64,000 bases of DNA from Apodospora peruviana (Eukaryota > Ascomycota > Sordariomycetes > Sordariales > Lasiosphaeriaceae): contig JAUEDM010000002.1 of the NCBI GenBank assembly GCA_033439685.1, forward strand, positions 1,984,001-2,048,000, given 5' to 3'. A program made the translations under genes and the position numbers. Position 1 is the first letter of the stretch. Every line of letters begins with the position of its first letter. A model generated the notes under the pieces. The model was given only the letters and a program-made list of their open reading frames with translations, did no database searches and was not told the origin of the DNA. This document shows positions 11,059-22,450 of this stretch, piece by piece.

Positions 11059-13073
11059 GATGTTCTGGGATATGAAATGGATGGGAGACGGGTTTCTGGT
11101 TCAGAAGGATGTTAACAACGGAGTTATGGAGGCCGATCTGATGAAGAAGATATACAATCAGTGGTAAGTTGAGCATCTTATATGCTCGCGGCGGCAACCC
11201 TCTGAGACGGGTGGCATGTCGACCGCATCATCAACTCCGGTGAAATGTTCCCATCCAACTGACAAGAGTCTTTTTCTTTACCAAACAAACATGTGCATGG
11301 TTGAGGTCTTCTCCTCTCGACCACCTGCAGAGTTTTTTCAGTTGCAAGAGCCTATAGAATTCTGTACTCAAGCACAAGGGAATGCACAGCCCGGATGTTG
11401 TGGGAAGTCCGCTGCACCGTCAACACAATAGTATGAATGACAGATCACATCCAAGGCGTCATTTTGGGTATGTCTTTCAAGAGGGGCTGAAGTTGACTTC
11501 TGTGGCGTGCTTGTTCAGCACGATGGATGGTCGATGATGAGATGACAACGCAAGCTTGCGCTGCCTGTCACAGGAAACATCTCACAACAATGTTCAATTC
11601 AAGTGTGTAAGCATAGAGCAAACAACTTGAAAGGTGGGGCGGAGAGAGTTGCTCAACCTGGAAGCCGCCGGCAAGGGGCGAGTTAGATGGTGTCTGGATA
11701 TGAATCTGGTTTCGTCCATGCTGTACGGGGTGCGAACACCATGACAACCTCAAGACAGCAAATGAGGTTAACCAGCGCTTGATAGCTGAAACATGCCACG
11801 AGCGAACAAAGGTCCCGGCAGGCCTGTCTCTTGGATGGCTGTCGATAAAACAAGCAGAGAGACGATTTAGTTTCCTCGACTTCTTTCCCGGCGGTTATGA
11901 ATGGCCAATATCGAGGCAGAAGTTGAGTAGTCCACAGCGCCCAAGCCGGTGAGTCTGTACCTCCCGGCCGGCTTCGGGATGCGCCCTCTGAGCCGCGGAG
12001 AGTGTGATTGGATCTGACAACAGAACTTTAGGGGGCCAAGCCAAGAGCAAACACGGGACTCGCCGCGCGATGGTAGACTGTCTTGATCCAGATCTGGGGC
12101 AGACTCGATGGCATGATCGATTCGGGCCTGTGTGGTATTTGGCGATCGGTCGTTGCAAGGATAAGAGTTGACAGCTTGTTGGTAAGATGACCGTTTGTTG
12201 TGTGAGCGTGGCTTGGCTAGAAGACAAATGTGAAGCAAACTTCTTTTAGGCCTCTGTCCTATTGTTTGCTTTGGAGGTATGGGTGACTACTCGCAGGTTA
12301 AGTGTTGAACTTTTGGCACACCCTTCCAGGTTGCACAACAGGAGCTTTCATCCAATTCCACGACAAGTCCATGCGACCACCCGGCCTAGGTCAACATATT
12401 TAGGTCTCAACATGTTCACCAAATCTGCTAAGAAAAGCATGGCATGTCCATTCGGGTGAACTTGAGGCTTTTGCATCTCGGCAAGCCGACAGGAGGCTCT
12501 GGGAAGGTTGGTGTGTGCGGACGGGCCCACCGCCTCTGACGAATGACGAGAACTGGGTTTATGGAACTGAACCAGGACTGGGCAGTTCTCTCGACGTCAA
12601 CAAATGAGCATCGCGATAAGGTTGAGTGATGAGATCCTGCAATGTGTGAGTTGTGATTTCACCCGAAGCAGCGACTTGCGTTTACTGACGTAAAAATGAC
12701 ATTCGAAGTCCCGTCCAGTCCGACACCGGGCTGTTCCATTCTACAACTGGTCATTTTCGGAAAACCAGGGGAGAAGGGTCGAACTTGGGCAGAAGGAAGT
12801 TGCTGGCCTGGCAACAACCAAGGCAAAGTTGGGATCCAAGAGTCGGAGCGCAGGCGTGTCTAGGGCATCTTTGACCAAAGGAAAAGAAACTGGCTGGGTC
12901 CAAAAATGATGACCGAAGAAATGATGGAGATGGGAATTCACACCCAAATCGAAGTCGGTCGGAGATGGATCCAGATGGGATATAGCGAGATATAAAAAGG
13001 GACTGGAAGAGAAGAGAAAGCCTGCGAAATAAAGGGCCAATTCAAACCCGCAGCAGGAGCGTTTGTCGCGGGA

Positions 13074-13129
13074 AACCTGGAACCTAGAACCTAGAACCTG
13101 GAACCTGGAACCTGAAACCTGAAACGTAG
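13074..13129. repeat. tandem heptamer AACCTGG/AACCTAG (8 copies)
   Basis: Eight consecutive 7-bp units: AACCTGG, two AACCTAG, two AACCTGG, two AACCTGA, then a degenerate AACGTAG. Paired identical variants suggest slippage of 14-bp blocks. Non-coding. Confidence 0.85.
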
Positions 13130-13364
13130 TCCCCGGGTTCATTTGGGGAGGCAGGCGCTCGTGAGGTTGAGTCTTGAACCTTCCAACTTCTAAAGACTAG
13201 AGACTGTCTCCTTCCTTGAAGTTGGATACTTTCCCAAACTCGACACGTGACTGCAGTGAGGTTCGACAACCACGACTTCCTAATATGTGGAATTAGTTTG
13301 TACTTTTTCCACCTTATCGTCCAGCAAGGCGTATCGTTCTTCTTCTTCTCTGCCAGGGTGTCTT

Positions 13365-13383
13365 GGTGGTGGTGGTGGTGGTG
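13365..13383. repeat. GGT trinucleotide run
   Basis: Six consecutive GGT triplets in non-coding DNA between genes. Confidence 0.7.
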
Positions 13384-14379
13384 TTGGACTTGTGCAGTTG
13401 TGCAGTGTAATAATACAACGACACATGATTGGCTCAGACAAAACTGGACACCGAAAATGCCTACAGCGGAGAAAGTGAGGCGGACTGCCGAGACCTGGCC
13501 ACACAGCTACCACACTGGGCGCTGGCTGCCTCCTCTGTCTGACGTTGGGTCCAGATCACGTTTTTTTTTCTCGCTGTGTTCCAAGTCGGGTACCGGTAGT
13601 GAGTGGTGAGGGGGCACTTTTGCTTGGAGGTGCTCTCTGTGACTCCCTGCAAGCCGACGAGATTACACTCAGCAGGCGTCCGTAAGGTTGTGTTACGAAG
13701 CACCCGACCTCTGTTCTTCAGCGAAAAGTGAAGTCGGGTGTCGCAATCGCCAAACAAATTCGACGTTCGCACTGCACTGGATTGAACTGCACTGCGATTT
13801 TGCCTGCCCGCTTGGCGCGCCGTCTTTCACCGAGCCAGCAGGACAGCTCTGTCGAGTTTCTCGGGCGATTGGTCGTCGGGATCTCGATAGACCTGACCCC
13901 GCGCGACCTCGAAACCCAACACCCGACCACTCACTTCAGACAAGAAGACTTACCTGTCACCCATTCGGCGGATATCTCATGTCTAGTCGGGCGATGGCCG
14001 AGCCCTATTCCTCTTGAACAAATAATTCCCTCGCTCATGAAATTCCATTTGGCGACTTGACCGGTTCTGACGGTGAATCTGCTATCTGCTTCGTCATCCA
14101 CTCCATTGCCAGCACCGCCACCCTATTCTACTGTTCGCCAAAACACATTCAAGTTGCAAGTCAGTACCTGCCCATCTTCATCGGCCTCTCATCCTTCTTT
14201 CAGAATCCTTTTTGCCCTGACCATCTTTTTGCCAAGATGCGATTGCCTATCATTGCCTAGGTCCTTCTGCCTGGGACGTTCTATGGTGCCCTGACAAAGA
14301 ACGCTGCCGTGAAGTTGAATCGCCGTCTGGAGACTCTGACCAGCTGACAGCCCCAACAGCATATTATTGTTCCAGCACT

Positions 14380-17300
14380 ATGTCGCAACATTTGCAATAT
14401 GCTCATCAAGAGCAGTGCCAGGTATGGCTTGTTTTTCTTGCTCAAATCATAGTCCTGGTCTGACCGCTGTACAGCCATTTGGCTTGCCTGGCCAGTCAAC
14501 TCATTCTGCCCGTCCCCCAAGGCTTCCTCAATCCTTTATAACTATGGACCGTCCTGTGGCACCCGTGAAAACAAGCTCTCAGGTTTACGAGTATGCCTCC
14601 ATTTCTCCCGGTTCAGGGACCCGTGAGACATACGGCGCTTTCCAGCCCCCAGGCAATTATCAGAATCGGCATGCCACGGTGCCAGACACGAGGCAATACC
14701 CTCAACCACAAGATCCAATGGAGAGATTCATGCTAGGGGAATCATCATGGGATCCCCTCGGAGGTAGGCAGTCTGGTGGTCTGCCATTCGGCTTTGGAAT
14801 TCCGGATTATACCGGCTACCGTAATACTACTGCGCTTTCCGAGGTTGATACCATTGGGCCCGGTACGCTAATATCTGATTCCGGATATGGAAGCATGGCG
14901 AGACAGAGTGTGGGTAATCCTTCGGTCTATGGCGATATGGATCATAATACGGACACCCAGAGCCTCATCCAAGGCGTTTCGGACTTCAAGTTTCACCCCG
15001 GATTGAGCCCGGATGGCCTGCCCCCTCTGGAGGAGGAGCTCGACAGGAAGTCGAGCTTCCAACATGATGATGTCGCTAATCCGGACAGTAACGACCTTGT
15101 CTGTCCAGAGTGCAACTCTCGTGTCAAGACGAAATCAGAACTCAAGTACGTCCCATGCATGTCTCTTCTTGCCACATTTCTCACAGCGTATTGCCAGAAA
15201 ACACAAGCAACGCCACGCGAAACCCCATCGCTGCAATATGGACAAATGCCCTCGGAACGGGGATGGATTCAGCACCCTCAACGATCTTGCTCGACATAAA
15301 CAGACCGTTCACAAGGTGGGCGGCATCAGATATCACTGCCCCCTTGGCAATTGCGCGAGTAAGGGGAAGCCGTGGCCCAGAGCAGATAACTTCAAACAGC
15401 ATTTGATCAGAGTGCATCATCAACATCCGCAGAGTTTGGCGGAGTTTATCTATCGGTAGGCCGTCAAGTCATTCAGCCCGATGCTTAGACTAACACTGTT
15501 ATCAGCGCTCCCGAGCCCGAAAAGTCAATATACGGCGATTCTTCCGAGACTAGTCCTGTGCAGCACGAGATGGCAGCTCGTCAAAGCTCGCTTTCCCAAA
15601 CCTCATGGGTTGGACTAGATCAACCGCGGGCTACGACCGTCAACTCTTCACACACCTCTTCCGGGAAATTAGATGTTGATCAGTCGAGTCAGATTGTGCA
15701 GTTCTCAGGGGGGCCACTCTCAATAGATGATCGAGATCTATCAACCCATCACGATTACAGTGAAGATGGGTACCGGAGCCAGATTTCTCTTGATGGCCCT
15801 GGACACTATGAAGCAATCGGGCCCATCCTTCTTCCGTCGGCCGATCTTGAGCAGCGTCCACAGGAAGCCAGGGATGCCACACCCGAGGAACAGGTGAATA
15901 ATGCATCTCCATGCATCAACCCTGATATTTTGAACCACGTGGGATTAAGAGCATCATTCTCCCGAGATCTATCCAGAGTTGAGGATCACCGGAGTGAAGT
16001 TTTTGAATTGGAATCCAGTACTCATTCCGAGCTTAGCCAGGAGGAGAGCCAAACTGCAGCCGATATGGGAAAGCAGTCGGGAGCCCAGCCATGCGATACA
16101 GCCTTTCAGTCATTCCAGCTGAATTTGGCCCTGAAACAGGATGCCTCTGTTGAACAGGATGCACTCCACCTTGGCACAGAAGTCAGGGAGTCAGAGGACC
16201 TAAGCGACACGGAGCAATCATCCTACCAACGGAAGGTTTCCACTGATGATCTCGATGCACCTAAAGCGATCTATAGTCGCTCTAAGCCAGAGCCACAGTC
16301 GGCGCCTAGCACGCCAGAAAGCATGAGCCTGGATGAGACAGAGGCAAGTGCTTTTGTCGAGAAGTTGATGAAGAAACAGGCGCTTGACGAGATCTTGCAA
16401 AAGCTTGGATATCGCATGGTGAAAGCATCCGACACCGAGGCTCAAAAGACAGAACATGCCGATTCGGATTCGCACGCTGGCAAGAGTGGGGGCCAACATA
16501 CATGCCCTCAGTGTAAGAAAGGGTTTTCACGCGCTTGTGAGCTTAGGTACGCTTCAAAGAACTCTTCATGAATTGCCGACAGATACTGAAACTCGCAACT
16601 AGGAAGCATATGAAGCGCCATGACAAGCCCTACGCATGCACATATGATCAGTGCGACAAGCGTTTTGGGAGTAAGAATGACTGGAAGCGTCATGAGAACA
16701 GTCAGCATTTCCAGTTGGAGTGCTGGAAATGCAACGAAAAGGTGAAAGACTCGGACCACGAGCTTTGTGGGAAGGTCTGCCACCGCAGAGAGACCTTTAC
16801 AAATCACTTGGAGAAGGAGCACAACCTCGGCCAAAAAGCCATCGAGGGCAAGTGGGCTACCTGTCGCGTTGGACGTAACTGCGAGACGCGTTTCTGGTGC
16901 GGGTTCTGTAAGATGGTTGTTGAGCTTGAGCACCGGGGCGGTCGAGCGTGGACTGAACGGTTCAATCACATCGACGAGCACTTCAACGGAAGAAACGGGA
17001 AAGCGAAAATGGACATCTCAAATTGGAAGAGCGTTGAGTCTGAGCCCGCGCCGCCAAGAACTTTCCGCGGCCGCTCGGATCTGGCCGAGCCGGCCAACAA
17101 CGGGCTTCGGAAGCGGCACCGGAGCCGAAGTGAAGAAGATGCATCATCTAGTACACGCAACAAGCGTTTTAAACCTGGTGATGGAGAGGTATTTTGGTCC
17201 TGTGTAAGTACAGACTGTCTTTTGTTTATTCCTGAGACCTACTGACGTGCTATGTGCAGTGTTCCTGCGAGACCGTCTGGAGCCCGGCGACTACTGGCAA

Positions 17301-17391
17301 TATATGTATGAATTGCAGTCATACCCATTGCGACTACTGCACCGAGGAGGCACATAAGATCACGGAAAACGTACCGGTGATCTCTTCATGA
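14380..17391 (+). CDS. multi-finger C2H2 zinc-finger protein with two finger clusters
   Basis: Six exons (14380-14421, 14475-15145, 15198-15455, 15506-16546, 16603-17203, 17260-17391) give about 914 aa. The start at 14380 was chosen because its 14-codon exon joins cleanly in frame through a GTATGG..CAG intron; Met at 14544 is the alternative. After a disordered Ser/Pro/Gly-rich N-terminus comes cluster 1: CPECNSRVKTKSELKKH..., CNMDKCPRNGDGFSTLNDLA...H and CPLGNCASKGKPW...H. A ~350-residue acidic, Ser-rich linker follows. Cluster 2 has CPQCKKGFSRACELRKH..., CTYDQCDKRFGSKNDWKRH and a diverged CWKCNEKV finger. The last exon adds a Cys-rich ribbon-like module (CCSCETVW..., CMNCSHTHCDYC). A basic stretch (RKRHRSRSEED) precedes it and may be a nuclear localisation signal. 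Likely a nuclear DNA-binding regulator; target unknown. Confidence 0.85.
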
Positions 17392-18160
17392 TTGATGACC
17401 TGGGTTTCTCTACTTTTCATCTTCTTCATTTAAGATCGTGATACCCTGAGGGACGTATGATGAGGTTTGGGTAACGCAGATGGACCTGGATCGTGATTTT
17501 TTTCTGGATATACTTATTGGTGATTTGATAGATTCGCATAGACAGCATGTGTATAGAAGGTTCATTTCTTTTTGGCGTACATATCACTGATCTTGCTATT
17601 AAGCCAAGTAACGAAGCGGCTCTTTTGGTCCAGAGTGAACAACACAAAAACATCTTGGCTTACACACGCAGTAATTAGTCGAAAGGCCAATTATAGGCAA
17701 TTAGGAAGCTTCCATGTAGGTAGGGACCAAGCATTGGAAATTCCAAACTTCCATATTCTTCCAGTACTCCGGTGGTGTCGATTGGTCAATTGGTCCCGAG
17801 CAGAATCTGCAAGGTTTCATGATCGACCAATCCCACCCACTATGGAAGAGACTCCTAATCCGTAGGCAAGTTTCGATCACTTCTGCTGTGCAGGGACAAC
17901 TTGAGGTTTGTCATTCGGGCAGCTGAAAGCCAGCCGAACAGTACCAACTCCCGCTACGTAATTCGCAATCTGGTATTGGCCGGAATGGGCTTCCCGTGAC
18001 GAGACTTGATGGATACGTACAGTACGGAACGTAGTTGGAAGGCAGGATCTGATATCTTGGCAAAGAGTTGAGAAAACCGTAATCCAGCGGCGGCAAACTG
18101 CACCTCGTCGGATTTCCTAGAGTCAACGCTGTGGAGTTTGAAGTGATGTGGTAGGCTCAT

Positions 18161-18190
18161 TAGGTACCTACCTACCTAGGCACCTAGGTA
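18161..18190. repeat. compound AGGTACCT / CCTAGG palindromic element
   Basis: A 30-base run of overlapping elements: AGGTACCT, then two CTAC-CT steps, CCTAGG, and a further CACCTAGGTA. It is the longest single copy of the dispersed family in the window. Confidence 0.55.
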
Positions 18191-18570
18191 GTGCAGGAAG
18201 GATTGCGGATGCGGAAGTGTGTTCCAGGGTCTGTAGGTCCCATCCACGAATCTCCTCATTTAGTCTGTAGGTAGGTCTAAAGTCGACGGCCAACAAGGAA
18301 ATTGCGTAAGACCTGACGCTTTGAGTCTTGGCAACGAGAGGCGGCCCGGGCAGACAGGCGTTGAAGATAATAGGTACATGTACCCAGTCGGGATAGAAAG
18401 ATAGAGATCCGTCGGGCCTCCAGCATGATACCCGACCGGTAGACCATGGAGGCAAGAGCTAACGAACGTTTCTTTTTAACGCCGACGCCTCACTGGAACT
18501 AAATCAAATCATGGAAGCCATGGAAGTCGCAGGTGCGGCGGAGGGAGACCTCAGACCGTTCACAGTCGGC

Positions 18571-18607
18571 AGGTACCGGAAGTACGGATTACGGATACGG
18601 AATACGG
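18571..18607. repeat. TACGGA-rich cluster
   Basis: Four successive TACGG words (GTACGGAT, TACGGATACGG, ATACGG) next to an AGGTACC half-element. Similar words recur at 20807-20842 and 36641-36669. Confidence 0.4.
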
Positions 18608-18655
18608 TGAACTAAAACTTTGAAGAAGAGGAAGGAGGGGGTGTCGTTAGGTATC

Positions 18656-18674
18656 AAAAAAAAAAAAAAAAAAG
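18656..18674 (+). repeat. 19-base poly(A) run
   Basis: Uninterrupted run of A in non-coding DNA. No adjacent open frame, target-site duplication or other retroelement hallmark was seen. Confidence 0.85.
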
Positions 18675-18888
18675 AAGGCAACCACGCTAGTGTCAAAGTC
18701 GCGATCCAACCCACGTCGCCTTACCGGGCGGGCAAGTCCCAAGAGGCAGACTCTGGTCTCGTCTTTGGTCCGGTTGCCACGACTTCTTCGCAACCCAATT
18801 ATTCATCAAGGCCACACCGAGCGGGCAAATTGCGACCAAAGAGGAAAAGCCAATGGAAGCAAGAAGAAGAAGTTTCTTCACTGCCACC

Positions 18889-18914
18889 GATGCGCGATGC
18901 GCGATGCGCAATGC
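18889..18914. repeat. tandem heptamer GATGCGC
   Basis: Three exact copies of GATGCGC followed by a diverged AATGC. Non-coding, in the spacer between the zinc-finger genes. Confidence 0.75.
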
Positions 18915-18945
18915 ACCCAACTCTGGGACTCTCAAACCACCGTTC

Positions 18946-18965
18946 GTACCTACCTGGTAGGTAGT
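18946..18965. repeat. perfect 8-bp inverted repeat TACCTACC/GGTAGGTA
   Basis: Arms TACCTACC (18947-18954) and GGTAGGTA (18956-18963) separated by a single T: a clean inverted repeat built from the same ACCT words as the dispersed elements. Confidence 0.6.
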
Positions 18966-20806
18966 CTGACGGATGACGCTACCACCCCACGCAGTGTCGT
19001 CTTGTCGCAAAAATGCCTAAACCGGACTTGCGAGCGCAATCGACAAGCACTGCACTGCACTGCAAGGTGCACCGCATCGCGTCGCATCACATCACATTCG
19101 ATTGCGTCCGCAAAGCCAACCCAGTCATCCATTCATGTGAGTTCGTGATTCAACTCATCTTATCACTTCTCGGATACCGACGTCGACCGTCCACGATGAC
19201 TTGCATTGGGCCCGCCTGTCCACGACTTTAGTCTAACTCCCACTCCTCGCCTGTTCAGCCAAACCAGGTGCCAAGTTTGCAAGACACAAATCGTCGACAC
19301 GAAGCGCCACTTTTCTCGAGGTTGTTTGTTTGTTCCAGAGACATCCAGGGATTGAACATGACATGGGGGTTTAAGCTCTTCGCTCGCCGCCGCCTGTCCG
19401 CCGCCACGACTCTTCCCAAGCCGGCGGTACGGTACCGGTAATAATACCCCTGGGAGTTTGATAGACACTTGACAGCATCAAAGCGGTTCGGCAGCTTTTT
19501 TAAAATAGCCGCGCGAGAGAAGTCGCGTTCAGCTCCCCGGGATATGTATTGATTATTGGCTCTGGATCTCTTGACCTGCAACAGCCACCACCCGGCCGAG
19601 CCTCTCCGTAGAACTGTCGGGTTCCAGGTTTGAAGCAAAGACACACCTTCATCCTCCATGCGACCTGGGGGCGGGCCAGGACCAAAGAAGCACGGCGACC
19701 AGCATCCAGAAAATCTCTGCTCTCTCACATATCAGTCTCTGGGCTGAAAGATCCTTTTCACGAATCACAGCTCACGAGACGGCCGGAAATGAGGACCGGA
19801 GATGCATAGTGGCAAGGAGAAAATTACATTTCGCTGCTGGCAGATCAAATAGCGGTCGAGTGCAACACTCGCTCACCTCCAACGCCAAGCAGATGGCCAG
19901 TGTGTATAGGGCGAACGGAAAAGTCCCGAGCAGCCCAATGTTGCGGTCGCGGGACCTTGAATTCGAGGTCGATTGACAGTCGTCTCCCGGCATGTACATC
20001 TCTGCATCCAGCACCGCTTTTCAGGGTGAGGGTGACCTGGAAGAGCCGAGTGGTCGAGGTTGTGCCCATGGTGCCCAATCGGACGGCACAGGGTCTTTTG
20101 AATGGTCTGATTCCGTGGTGAAGGACCCTACCCGTTTGTCTTCGCGGGCAACTCTGTGCCTCACTCTGGCCGGGCGAGAAGCCCCACTCTTCAGGACGTG
20201 GACGACCTTCGGTCCTCCAGTCATCGCGTCTGGCTACCGAGCCATGCAACCAGGGGTTCCTGTGAGAGGACGACGGCACTTCAATAACATGAATGCTGCT
20301 CATCAACCTACCACCCGGCATCTTTGAACCGCGCATGCTTAGATGCTAGATGCGGCGACGTTCGTAGGATGTCGCTGATATTACGATGCGACCTTTGTGC
20401 CCGACCCGACCGACCTTCAGGGCCCAGGAACAGACAAGCGGGTGCGGCAGGTGATGAGGCCGGACGGACAGGAGAAGCCACGCATTGTCTTTCACCACCC
20501 ACGCGCCGCCGATCACGAAGTACGTAATGCTACCGCACAAGATATACGGAATAGAACGTTTCGCTCGTCTCTTTTCACCTTTCTTCGCAGAAACGAGATC
20601 GACAAATCCGCCAATGCGGCCAGTGGCCAGACCGCAGTCATGTCATTGACTTCCCCGCTGAACGCCTTGCCGCTACTAGTGCGCGGTGGCCTTGACTATT
20701 TTTGTGTGTCGGTTGTCGAAACCGAAGGCTGGAACCCTGCCTCCAGCTTCGTCTCCATTGCTTTTTTTCCACCCGTGGCTTTCTAGGGGTCAAGATCGTG
20801 GAGGAG

Positions 20807-20842
20807 GTACGGAGTATGTACGGATGTACACTTGTACCGTAC
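20807..20842. repeat. GTACGG...CCGTAC inverted-repeat cluster
   Basis: Hexamer arms GTACGG (20807-20812) and CCGTAC (20837-20842) flank internal GTACGGATGTAC. Related to the other TACGGA clusters. Confidence 0.4.
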
Positions 20843-22450
20843 TTTTATTAGTGTAAGTCGGTCAACATCGCCGACCGGCCAGATCGGTATCCCAGCTGAA
20901 GCGCGATCAGCACCGCGTCAGTGTGGTGCCAAGCTGATGGCGCTGGAGCTGGGAGCGGCCTTTACCGCGGTCTGGCTATTCACGGGGAAATCGGCAACCC
21001 TTTTTCAGACTACAGATCTGAACAACGAACACGAGGACAATGCACCGGCAAACAAAGTGGTCGCTAGTCGCGACGGCCCTCAAGTCTTGCCCAGTATTTT
21101 GCTGCTCCCGCGTTTGTCATCAGACTTCACAAACTGTCCTCGCGCAGAGCCTCAAGTTTACGTGTTGCCGCTCCCCCTCTGGTTACTTGTCCTTCGCGCC
21201 ACTGGATGGTCACCGGGAACTATCTGATGGCGCGGGGCAGTCCGGCCTGTCAGGGTCGTTCAGACGGGGGAGCCAAGCCACCAAGCCAAGACAGCCAAGA
21301 GCAGAAACGGGTTGAACCGATCAAGTCTGTCCGGTTTTGTGAGGCATCATTGTGCCTGTGCTCGTCGGTGACGGTGGGGTACTGAGGGATGCACAGCACA
21401 CTGGTGCTGACGGCTTTTAGTGACATGAGCCACGCTGCCACACTGCTGCTGCCACATCTCGACGGGCCCCTTTTTTTGTGTAATGCAGCAGCCCCGGGGC
21501 GCAGCATCTCCGTTATGGATGAATGATTTATCCCACTTCAACCCCAGTCACTGGCTTTCATAAAATGAGCCAGGGGTATTATACACTACAACACGGCAGG
21601 ACACGCTTGGAGTGCAGGACTCGACGGATCGAGTCTAGCTCAAGAAGAGAAACGGTGGGCCTCTCCCAGGCCCCACCGCCGTATGGCCAGCCCCCCTGTC
21701 CAGCTCCTCCCGTACCTCGACACCCACCAACAGTGGCCCGGTACAGTTGAGGCTCTGTGGTGGAGACTGTTGGAGAGATTGTTGGAGAGGCCGGGATTGA
21801 GAGGTAAGCCGCCAGGGGAAGCCAGAGATTCCCCCATCCCCGTCTTCCAAACCGACAAGTCCTTCTCACAGTGAGCCTGTGATTGTGATGGATGGGATGC
21901 CACCAGCCGCCGGCTCTTGGACTCTCCACCTGAAGACGGTGGTACGTAGAGATGTCATGCGTGTCTATTCTCGTTTATTATATTCTCTTTTAGTCTGCAC
22001 AATGCCACCAGTGCGGCATCTGTCTGTCTTGTTATCTCCCATCGTCAACTCTCTTTACCCTCGACTCACTCACTCTGCGCCGGAGAACCAGAGTGAGCTC
22101 CAAGGTTTTATATAGTCGCCCATCGCCGGAACCTTGTCCTCTTATTTCCAGAATTTCACACTTTAGACAACGGCTGCAGGTTGCTGTACACTCCCTGGTT
22201 GCCATCTATCATATCCGCCTTTTCTGCTTGGTACCTTGCGGCGCCGTGATCCGCACCTCCCGCTCTTCCTGACTATCCCTCGAGGCTTAGCGTTCTCAGT
22301 TTCCCCCTGTTCGCTGTTCGCTGGTCCGCCTGACTGCCAGCGAACTCGGAAGGCGTTTTCCTCCTGTGCAGTACTAAACAAACCTCCTGGCCGCGTTGAA
22401 GAGCCCCCGGTGTGCTTCATCATATCCAAAGCGTGACCAAGCCTTCCAGA

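Larger units (their letters stand above)
11059..14379. other. long spacer and 5' region of the first zinc-finger gene
   Basis: No gene I can support. A short plus-strand frame at 11216-11431 (71 codons, four cysteines toward its end) is the only coding candidate and is weak. The stretch holds a tandem heptamer array (13074-13129), a GGT run (13365-13383) and, after about 13.7 kb, pyrimidine-rich DNA that probably includes the 5' leader of the gene starting at 14380. Confidence 0.4.
17392..22450. other. 5 kb spacer between the two zinc-finger genes
   Basis: No supported gene; the open frames on both strands are short and domain-free. It contains AGGTACCT elements (18161-18190, 18946-18965), TACGGA-rich clusters (18571-18607, 20807-20842), a 19-A run, a GATGCGC tandem repeat and a short CTGCA repeat (19049-19063). 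The last ~500 bp are pyrimidine-rich and probably hold the promoter and leader of the gene at 22451. A 91-codon frame at 21040 with many cysteines was judged non-coding. Confidence 0.4.

Noticed and set aside
11216..11431. 71-codon plus-strand frame with a CCGKS end
   Set aside because: Possible tiny gene, but there is no supporting homology or splice structure; mentioned only in the spacer note.
18656..18674. Poly(A) run as a retroelement tail
   Set aside because: No adjacent reverse-transcriptase remnants or target-site duplication.
21040..21315. 91-codon Cys-rich frame that could be a small secreted protein
   Set aside because: No true signal peptide; the cysteines are irregular and two other frames are equally open there.
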